Source of the DNA: Variovorax paradoxus | GTDB taxonomy: Bacteria > Pseudomonadota > Gammaproteobacteria > Burkholderiales > Burkholderiaceae_C | DNA: 56,288 bases | Reading direction: 5' to 3' | Assembly (NCBI RefSeq): GCF_018614955.1 | Contig: NZ_JAGGNV010000040.1 | Span: forward strand, 1-56,288 | In this document: piece by piece, positions 49,924 through 56,288 of the stretch | Numbering within the stretch: position 1 is the first letter of the stretch | Layout: the number at the start of each line of letters is the position of its first letter | Made by a program: the position numbers and the translations under genes | The notes under the pieces: generated by a model | Database searches by the model: none | The model's input: only the letters and a program-made list of their open reading frames with translations | What the model was told of the DNA's origin: nothing

Positions 49924-51825
49924 CAGGAACGCAGTCCTCAGCAGCTTGCCCAACTGGACGCCGGCGTCATAGATCGGGTCGCCCCGCGCCGCCGAGCCGA
50001 ACCGGGCCAGCGCGGTCACCGCGCTGGCGTGACCCGACATCACCGAGGCGGCCAAGTGCACCAGGGTGTCCCAGTGCGCTTCGATGAGTGCGGTGTCCAC
50101 GCTGGCCTGGCACACGGTGGCGATTTCCGAGGGGACCTTAGTCCCCCGGGGCACGAACAGGTGACGCTGCTTGAGTCCCTCATCCGAGGGCACAGATCGA
50201 ACCCCAGCAGTCGAGACAGGCCCATCGCGAAGTCGGTGAAACCGTGCGTGTCCACAGCAAGCTGCGATGTCTCGATCCGCTCCTGTCGAATGACACCCTC
50301 GATGGCGGCGCCGGCCTGGCGCTCGTTGAGCACGATCGGCTGCGCGTGGAAGATGCCCCAACGGTCTTGCACATGGCTGTACACGCCGATGGAAGCCGTC
50401 TGTCGCCTCGGATCCTGGCGTGCCTGCCACACGCGCCGACTGGTCTCCAGGCTCATCATGTCCGAGGAGGCGAGATCGGATCGACCCCAGGTCGTGGCAA
50501 TCGCGTGGCACTGCATGAACTCCAGCACCGCCTGACAGGCCCGTGCCAATCGACGCTCGTCGCCGGCCCAGCGCATGGCCTGGCGGATGCTGGTGGCCGA
50601 AAGCTGCGGGATCATGCGCGCACACTCGGCGGCCGTCAGGCTGGTACCGTGCGCGAGGATGCCGGCGTAGGTCATCAGCAGTTCTTGGCCTGTCCTCGGT
50701 TCACGCCCGAGCATGATCCAGCTGAAGCGCACCTGGGCGTCCACGGCCAGGATGACCTCGGGCAGTTGCACTTCTCCGATACGCTGGTCGAGTTGGGCCC
50801 GCAGTCGCGTGACCTTGGGATCATCCTCATCGGCTGCCAACGCCGCCAGATGCAGCTCGTCGTCCACGTGCAGATCGCCGGCACGGGCGGCCGCGGCCAC
50901 CGCATCGACGCCGGCGCGCACGCGCTCGAGCAGCGGAACAAGGAACTCGCGCGCCTTGGCCGGCAACTGCAGCCTGGCGTAGTGACGCCGCGCTTCGGCC
51001 TGCCAGCGCTCCTCGGGCAAGAACAGTCGATCCCGGCCCCGAAAGCTCAGCGAGTGTTCGATCCATACCGAGCCATTGCGCACCGCTCGGCGTAGAGCGA
51101 GGAGGGTGGCCACCTCCAGCGCCTTGAAGGCACGCTCGCGATCGGGGTCGGCGATGGCTGCTCGCCAAGCCGCGCCGAGGCGCGGCGCCGTGACTTCGCT
51201 AGGAAGTCGCTTGGTACCGGCGACATATCCAGCCCGCAATCTGTTCATGGCGCTGACCGACGGGGGCCGGCCGGCCATGCGCCGGGCACAGCGGCGTACC
51301 AGCACATCGTTGAGATCCCCCAGATGTCGATCGATGCCCAGGTCGCTCAGGAATGTGATCCGTCCCAGCACTTCGGTGATCTGGCGCGTGGAGTGCTTGG
51401 CTGGCGCGGTCCGAGCAATGCGCGACCTCGTCTCGCAGCACCCGCACCAGGGCGCGGCGCTGGTGTTCGGTCATCCATTTGAAGCCCAGGCATTCGCAGG
51501 CCTGGTGCTGGTGGTCGAACAGGGTGCGTCCGCGGGCATACAGCGCGCGTAAGGACGCCAGATCCGGCGCGGCGATATTCAGCTCGCGGCCAATGTGGCG
51601 AAGAAGGGCAGGGGGCACGGCGCGCACGCTGTTCAACGGCCGTCCGGTCATGCGGGCGAAGCCGATGTGCAACGCCAGGCCCAGCTTGAGGTTGTCGCGG
51701 CGCCGACGTGCGATCAATTCGAGTTCGGCACGGCTGAAGCTGAAGAACGCCTGCAGCTCGAACTCGCTGATCTCGCCGGGCATGTCACGAAGGCCCAGGT
51801 AGGACGTCTGCCAGCCTTGCATCAC
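49924..51825 (-). pseudogene. tnpA: Tn3-family transposase, two frameshifts, C-terminus lost
   Basis: The N-terminal DNA-binding region (MPGEISEFELQAFFSFSRAE, GFARMTGRPLNSVRAVPPAL) is in one frame (51825 to about 51415). The middle, including LQLPAKAREFLVPLLERVRA and the catalytic VDTHGFTDFAMGLSRLLGFD, is in a second. SDEGLKQRHLFVPRGTKVPS through VQLGKLLRTAFL is in a third, from about 50195. The region holding the last catalytic Glu is missing: Tn3 homology ends at about 49928, where an IS3 fragment begins. The gene is distinct in sequence from the transposase fragment at 10487-11590. Confidence 0.9.
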
Positions 51826-51929
51826 CGCGCTCCTTCGCCGTTCAGGGGCCGCAGACGATACGCCGCAAAAGAGTGAACAGCAATGCTCGTGAAATCAACA
51901 ACTTACTGCGCTCGGCCCGCGCCGTTGCT

Positions 51930-51974
51930 GGAAATGCGGGCCGTCACTTTTGACACCGAAATCAAATCGACCCC
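51930..51974 (-). repeat. Tn3-type terminal inverted repeat (surviving end)
   Basis: Read leftward from 51974, the end starts GGGGTCGATTTGATTTCGGT and continues through GTCAAAAGTGACGGCCCGC. It lies about 150 bases before the transposase start. The opposite end is absent in the window, matching the truncation of the element. Confidence 0.65.
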
Positions 51975-52199
51975 TTGCGAGGCCGCGGCCCACCACGACG
52001 CATCGCGTCTGGCACTGGCTGCAACGCTACTGGCAGGCGGAGTGCCGCCGAGCCGAGCGGGCCGATCGATTCGTGCCCCGCTACTGAGCCGACGGTCGCA
52101 CGCTTGGTGCGCCGCAAACAACCTTGCTGTCTTCGCTTCCGCGCCGAGGAAGGGCTGCTTCGGGTCGAGGGCAGAGTCGCCGCGCCGCCCGCAGGGTTG

Positions 52200-53114
52200 T
52201 TAGGCCCGGGGCCTCGAGGAGAGTCGAAGCCGGCGCGCCGCCTCCTCCGCCCGAGCATCGTCGATCTCGCGCATGACATATCCCAGGTCGACGGCTCCAC
52301 TCGCACGCACGTAGGCCCCGGTCAACACCGACTCGGGGCGCAGCCCACCGCTTGCGTACAGGGCCCATATCTCTTCGCCGTAGTTCGTGCCAAGCAGTTC
52401 CGTTGCGAACTGCCCGAAGAAGCCGCGCAGGTTGTTCACGTCTCGCAGCAGCATGCGCTTGGCGTGGTTGTTTCCTGCGGCGTCCACCGCCTGCGGCAGG
52501 TCGATGATCACCGGGCCGTCGGCCGCCAGCAGCACATTGAATTCCGAAAGGTCGCCGTGCACGATACCGGCGCAAAGCATGCGGTTCACTTCCTTCAGGA
52601 GGGTCGCGTGATGGAGGCGCGCCTGTTCGGGTGTGAAGGCGACGTCGTTCAGCCGCGGCGCCGCATCGCCGTCGGCATCGGTGACCAGTTCCATCAGCAA
52701 CACGCCGTCGCAGAAGTTGTGGGGCACCGGCACGCGCACGCCGGCGGCGGCAAGGCGATAGAGTGCATCGACCTCGGCACTTTGCCAGGCCGCTTCGGTC
52801 ACTTCGCGACCGAAGCGGGTGCCTTTCGCCATTGCTCGCGTCTCGCGCGAGTTCCGGACCCGGCGGTTCTCGGTGTAATCGACCGCCTGACGGAAGCTGC
52901 GTTTGCTGGCTTCCTTGTAGATCTTCGCGCAGCGCGTCTCGTCGCCACAGCGCACCACGTAGACCATGGCTTCCTTGCCGCTCATCAGCTGGCGCACCAC
53001 GGTGTCGACGAGGCCTTCGTCAACCAGTGGCTGCAGTCGTGCCGGCGTTCTCACCGGCCGGCCCCCGAGCGCACCGGCCCAGCATCGGGCCGTAGGTGAC
53101 GGCGACCGTCGCAC
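52200..53114 (-). CDS. RIO-family protein kinase
   Basis: A 304-residue RIO1-like kinase. The N-terminus RLQPLVDEGLVDTVVRQLMS then GKEAMVYVVRCG is the flexible-loop ATP site. AKIYKEASKRSFRQAVDYTE carries the catalytic Lys, and IVHGDLSEFNVLLA (catalytic loop) and VIIDLPQAVDAAGNNHAKRM (metal loop) are diagnostic of RIO kinases. Bacterial members are uncharacterised in most species. The first ~25 residues (SPSPTARCWAGALGGRPVRT) look atypical, so the true start may be a few codons downstream. It is a single gene near a Tn3 end. Confidence 0.88.
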   Translation of the reverse strand: MRRSPSPTARCWAGALGGRPVRTPARLQPLVDEGLVDTVVRQLMSGKEAMVYVVRCGDETRCAKIYKEASKRSFRQAVDYTENRRVRNSRETRAMAKGTRFGREVTEAAWQSAEVDALYRLAAAGVRVPVPHNFCDGVLLMELVTDADGDAAPRLNDVAFTPEQARLHHATLLKEVNRMLCAGIVHGDLSEFNVLLAADGPVIIDLPQAVDAAGNNHAKRMLLRDVNNLRGFFGQFATELLGTNYGEEIWALYASGGLRPESVLTGAYVRASGAVDLGYVMREIDDARAEEAARRLRLSSRPRA

Positions 53115-53695
53115 AGCGCGGCGTCGGCGCGTTCGATCACGTTAAACAGGGACCTCTTGAAGTTCATGGTGCATTGTCCCCCGCCCGCCTGTTCCACGCG
53201 GCCCCTGTATAAAGGAACCTAAAGTCGCGTTTCGCGCGCTCTGCGCGGCAACCTTGCGACCGCCCCCCATGCTTGGCCCGCGGTTGCTGTCAGGCCCCGG
53301 CTGAGCGTCAACGTCTGTTGCGCGGCCTGCAGGACGGCCGAGCCGAACCGCCAAACTGACCGCAGCTAGATCGTGATCCGCGAAGGGCGCAACCGCCAGG
53401 TGCAGCGAATGACCGCGGCGCTGGGCATCCCACGCTGCGCCTGATCCGCGCAGCGGTTGGTTGCTACCCGTTGGATGGCTTGGGGCCGGGTGTTCGGATG
53501 GATTCGCCCGGCTATGACGCGTCCGCGCCCACAAGTCTGCTTTGATACCGTTCGGTTCAATGGTGGGGCTCGTTGCCATTCGCACCGCTCGAGTTCGCGA
53601 AGCGCAGCCTGCCGCTAAGGCGATCGGTGCAGGCGTGGCGCGGAGAGCGCGTCGAAACTGTTCTGAATCGCCTCGTTGACGTCGCGCCATCGCGC
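53115..53695. other. Decayed intergenic region with a pseudouridine-synthase relic
   Basis: No complete gene. It contains the RluE/RsuA-like relic at 53370-53505; other frames look like noise. Confidence 0.4.
53370..53505 (+). pseudogene. RluE/RsuA-type pseudouridine synthase, C-terminal relic
   Basis: IVIREGRNRQVQRMTAALG occurs in one frame and GHPTLRLIRAAVGCYPLDGL then GPGVRMD in another. Together they match the conserved end of RsuA/RluE-type rRNA pseudouridine synthases. A frameshift splits them, and everything upstream, including the catalytic Asp region, is missing. Confidence 0.75.
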
Positions 53696-53842
53696 CTACA
53701 GGTTTCCGGCCTCCAGCGCGGACTGCAGCGCGCGCACGTCCTTCGCGCTCGGTGCCACCTTGATTTGAGCAATCGCCGCCGTGGTGTTGCCGGCCTGCAG
53801 TAGCACCAGGACCTTTTTCACCCACTCGTTCGGTCGTGCCAT
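53696..53842 (-). CDS. Small helical ORF, possibly truncated
   Basis: A 48-residue frame: MARPNEWVKKVLVLLQAGNT, TAAIAQIKVAPSAKDVRALQ and SALEAGNL. It forms two amphipathic helices with low-complexity Ala/Leu. The sequence after its TAG stop stays protein-like in frame (RWRDVNEAIQNSFDALSAPR), so the stop may have truncated a longer gene. Function unknown. Confidence 0.4.
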   Translation of the reverse strand: MARPNEWVKKVLVLLQAGNTTAAIAQIKVAPSAKDVRALQSALEAGNL

Positions 53843-54047
53843 GAGTTCCGCTAGTTGTGCATCGGGCGACCAATGTACATCGGCGCTGCGATGCTGGCTT
53901 CGTCATCCCCGGCTGCAGTTCGAGTGGCCGACAAGTCGGGATATCGTTTCGACTTGCCCATCTGCGGCACCGGGTCATCGGCGCTTCGCGGCGCACCAGG
54001 CGTGAGCCGCTGGCCCTCTCTTGCGCCGATGGCTCGGCTGCAACCCC

Positions 54048-56120
54048 TCAAGCAACGCCGTCCGATGCTGCGAACTTGCCGGCCAGGCCAGAGAACCCCT
54101 TTGCCAGTTGCTCACGCAGCGCCTCGACCGATCGCACCGGCAGCTCGCAGCTGCCCTTGCGGCACAGGTAGGCCGCGCCCGCGATCCGTCCTTCGAGCGG
54201 CGGCAGCGATCCCGGAAAACCATGGAAGAGCGTGACCAGTGGCGCGAACGCCGACTGCGCGGTCGCCCACAGGCGTTCGCTGCCTGGTCCCGCGGGGATC
54301 GCAAGATCAGCCCCGTGCTCGGCCAGCAGCTGTGCGTGCAGCAGCGCCGGAGCGGCCATCGGCGCTTCCTCCACCAACGCGCCGTATTCCTCGAGCGTCG
54401 CGCGGGCGATGTCGATCCAGTTGCTGCGTCCACAGGGGCCGGCGAGTCGCAGCAACAGCTCGCATGCCGCCGCAGTGCCCGAGGGCACCGCGCCGTCGTG
54501 CAGTTCCCGCGCCCGCATCGGGAGCTGCATCGACGCGCTGTCGAAGAAACCTTCGACCGCGTCATGGAAGCGCTCGACCATGCCACTGCACAGGTCGAGC
54601 GCAGCGTCCAGCCACTGCAGCTCGCCTGTGGCTGCGTGCAGTTCCATCAGGCCCAGCCCGAGCTGCGCATGGTCGGCCAGATAGCCTTCAACGCGCAGCG
54701 TGCCGTCGCGCCAGGCATGGTGGACCCGCCCATGTCGGACCATGGCGGCCAACAGGAAGCGCGCGAGCTCTCGCGCAGCCTGCACGAAGTCGTCGCGCCC
54801 GAGCAGCCGCCCGGCTTCAGCGAACGCGCGCAGCGCCATGCCGTTCCAGTCGGCTAGCACCTTGTCGTCAATGATCGGCCAGGCGCGCCGGGCACGCGCG
54901 GCGTAGAGGCGCTCGCGCACCGAGCGTTCCCAGGTCGCGAAGGCCTCGGGTTCCATGCCGAGTTCGGCGCGCACGCCTTCCGGATCGCGGCGCTCCAATA
55001 CGTTCGTACCGTGTTCCCAGTTGCCCTGCACCGTCACCCCATGCAGACGCGCGGCGGCCTGTGCATCGGCGCCGAGCACGGCGCGGAACTCGGTCAGCGT
55101 CCAGACGTGGAACTTGCCCTCGACACCCTCGGCGTCGGCGTCCTGCGCGCAAGCGTAGGCCGCCGGCGCAGCCGCCGGGTGCATCTCGCGCTGCAGATAC
55201 GTCAATGTGCCCTCGGCGACAAGGCGCAGCCTGTCTTCGCCGGTCAGCCTGAACGCGCCGGCGTACACGCGCGCGAGCTGGGCGTTGTCGTACAGCATCT
55301 TTTCGAAGTGCGGCACATGCCAGCGCTCGTCGGTGGAATAGCGAGCGAAGCCACCGCTGACGTGGTCGTATATCCCGCTGGCAGCCATGTGGTGCAGCGT
55401 CGTCGCGAGCATCGTGCGCGCGCTCCCGTCGCCGCAGGTGGCCAGCGTCAGCAGGTACTGCAGCAGCGGCGTCTGCGGAAACTTGGGCGCGCTGCCGAAG
55501 CCCCCGCGCGTTGCGTCGAAGCGCAAGGCGAACTGGCCCACGGCTCGCCGGTGCATGTCATCGGCCGGCGCACGGGCCGCGGGGCGCGTGCCGTGGCGCA
55601 CGAGATCGAGCAGCGTCTGGGCCTCCCGATCGATGTCACCCCGCCGGTGGACCCAGGCTTCGCGCACGGCGGCGAGTACCTCGGAGAAGCTGGGGATGCC
55701 CTGGCGCGATCGCGGCGGAAAGTACGTGCCGCCGAAGAAGGCTTGAAGCTGCGGCGTGAGGAACATGTTCATCGGCCAGCCGCCGCGGCCGGTGAGCGCC
55801 TGCAGCGCGCTCATGTAGACGTGGTCGACATCGGGCAGTTCCTCGCGGTCGACCTTGATCGCGACAAAGCCATCGGCCAACTGGCGCGCCAGCCCCACGT
55901 CCTCGAAGCTCTCGCGCTCCATCACATGGCACCAATGGCAGGTGGCGTAGCCCACCGACAGCAGGATCGGCTTGTCCTCGGCGCGGGCCTTGGCGAACGC
56001 CTCCTCGCCCCATGGGTACCAGTCCACCGGGTTGTGCGCGTGCTGCAGCAGATAGGGACTGGTCTCGCGGGCCAGGCGGTTGGCGGGGCGGTCCGCAGGG
56101 CGTGGCGTGCGAGAAGTCAT
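54048..56120 (-). CDS. YyaL/SSP411-type protein with N-terminal thioredoxin-like domain (DUF255)
   Basis: A 690-residue protein. The N-terminal part shows NRLARETSPYLLQHAHNPVD, WYPWGEEAFAKARAEDKPIL and the thioredoxin-like CHWCHVMERESFED (CxxC). A long alpha/alpha-barrel region resembling N-acylglucosamine epimerase folds follows (GGFARYSTDERWHVPHFEKM, LADWNGMALRAFAEAGRLLG, and YLADHAQLGLGLMELHAATG). The family (DUF255, human SPATA20) is widespread with unclear function, perhaps redox-linked. The ATG at 56120 was preferred over a TTG at 56126. Length is close to the family norm. Confidence 0.92.
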   Translation of the reverse strand: MTSRTPRPADRPANRLARETSPYLLQHAHNPVDWYPWGEEAFAKARAEDKPILLSVGYATCHWCHVMERESFEDVGLARQLADGFVAIKVDREELPDVDHVYMSALQALTGRGGWPMNMFLTPQLQAFFGGTYFPPRSRQGIPSFSEVLAAVREAWVHRRGDIDREAQTLLDLVRHGTRPAARAPADDMHRRAVGQFALRFDATRGGFGSAPKFPQTPLLQYLLTLATCGDGSARTMLATTLHHMAASGIYDHVSGGFARYSTDERWHVPHFEKMLYDNAQLARVYAGAFRLTGEDRLRLVAEGTLTYLQREMHPAAAPAAYACAQDADAEGVEGKFHVWTLTEFRAVLGADAQAAARLHGVTVQGNWEHGTNVLERRDPEGVRAELGMEPEAFATWERSVRERLYAARARRAWPIIDDKVLADWNGMALRAFAEAGRLLGRDDFVQAARELARFLLAAMVRHGRVHHAWRDGTLRVEGYLADHAQLGLGLMELHAATGELQWLDAALDLCSGMVERFHDAVEGFFDSASMQLPMRARELHDGAVPSGTAAACELLLRLAGPCGRSNWIDIARATLEEYGALVEEAPMAAPALLHAQLLAEHGADLAIPAGPGSERLWATAQSAFAPLVTLFHGFPGSLPPLEGRIAGAAYLCRKGSCELPVRSVEALREQLAKGFSGLAGKFAASDGVA

Positions 56121-56196
56121 GGACAACGGCCCGACGTCGGAGTTTTTCCGGGAACGCTCACCATCGTTTTCGCCTATGCTTTATCGAAGGTGCGCC

Positions 56197-56288
56197 ATGG
56201 TCCAGGAAAGCAACCGGTGGATGGAAACCTCGGATGTTATTCCGATGTTTCCCAGCCTGGTCTGGCAAATCCAGATCGAGGCCAGCTT
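56197..56288 (+). CDS. Start of a gene running off the window, possibly a 2OG-Fe(II) oxygenase-like protein
   Basis: A 30-residue start (ATG at 56197; a second at 56221) with SDVIPMFPSLVWQIQIEA. The DxIPxFPxxVW pattern is reminiscent of the beginning of putative 2-oxoglutarate/Fe(II) oxygenases of the TIGR02466 type. It is incomplete, so the family call is tentative. It diverges from the YyaL-type gene, with about 76 bases for promoters. Confidence 0.45.
   Translation, partial: MVQESNRWMETSDVIPMFPSLVWQIQIEAS

Noticed and set aside
1..56288. CRISPR array or riboswitch
   Set aside because: No set of short regularly spaced repeats and no recognisable riboswitch core was seen anywhere in the window.

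Overview
The window is a GC-rich chromosomal segment of a betaproteobacterium, most likely a Burkholderiales member of the Comamonadaceae type. The signs are five orphan Bug-type (tripartite tricarboxylate transporter, TTT) periplasmic receptors, a large Burkholderiales-style tyrosine recombinase, a cyclohexanecarboxylate (ali/bad) pathway with its own ETF, and heavy mobile-element traffic. I recognised no rRNA or tRNA gene and no CRISPR array.

Layout. 1-1040: unresolved DNA, then a ParDE-type toxin-antitoxin pair. 1211-3382: a sulfatase and a beheaded Gfo/Idh/MocA oxidoreductase. 3383-11716: an 8.3-kb segment bounded by near-identical inward-facing ~50-bp inverted repeats that begin GGGG, as in Tn3-family transposons. 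It carries a decayed tyrosine recombinase, a five-gene Hsp70 operon (TPR protein, J-like protein without HPD, GrpE, DnaK-like, zinc ribbon) and a truncated Tn3 transposase. Different broken genes abut its two ends and there is no target duplication. 11717-17646: an EamA remnant, a CusRS/HprRS-like two-component system with a perfect palindromic box, a DUF5666-like exported protein, a cytochrome b561-type membrane subunit, a Tat-exported molybdopterin enzyme and a DUF308 membrane protein.

17731-37762: a catabolic island between two ~130-bp direct repeats. It holds LysR, CaiB/BaiF CoA-transferase, enoyl-CoA hydratase, Bug, an IS4-family element with an 8-bp target duplication, SDR, AraC, and a nine-gene minus-strand operon (PEP-mutase/isocitrate-lyase-family lyase, LeuC-like, LeuD-like, Bug, Sua5/YciO-like, Bug, acyl-CoA synthetase, MmgE/PrpD, Bug) under a divergent GntR/UTRA regulator. 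Just outside the right repeat lies a 568-residue tyrosine recombinase, followed by a second, decayed copy of the recombinase 3' end.

39930-48643: a complete cyclohexanecarboxylate-to-pimelyl-CoA gene set (BadR-like MarR, BadH, BadI, AliB, AliA, Bug, BadK, EtfB, EtfA). AliA activates the acid, AliB oxidises it using the co-encoded ETF, BadK hydrates, BadH oxidises and BadI opens the ring. 48755-51974: a graveyard of LysR, IS3 and Tn3 remnants ending in a Tn3-type terminal repeat. 52200-56288: a RIO-family kinase, a decayed pseudouridine-synthase tail, a small ORF, a YyaL/SSP411-type protein with a thioredoxin-like domain, and the start of a gene running off the end.

The least explained parts are the mobile Hsp70 operon with its HPD-less J-protein, the repeat-flanked catabolic island beside a recombinase whose 3' end is duplicated, and the nine-gene operon that combines 2,3-dimethylmalate-like enzymology with three receptors and a Sua5-like protein.
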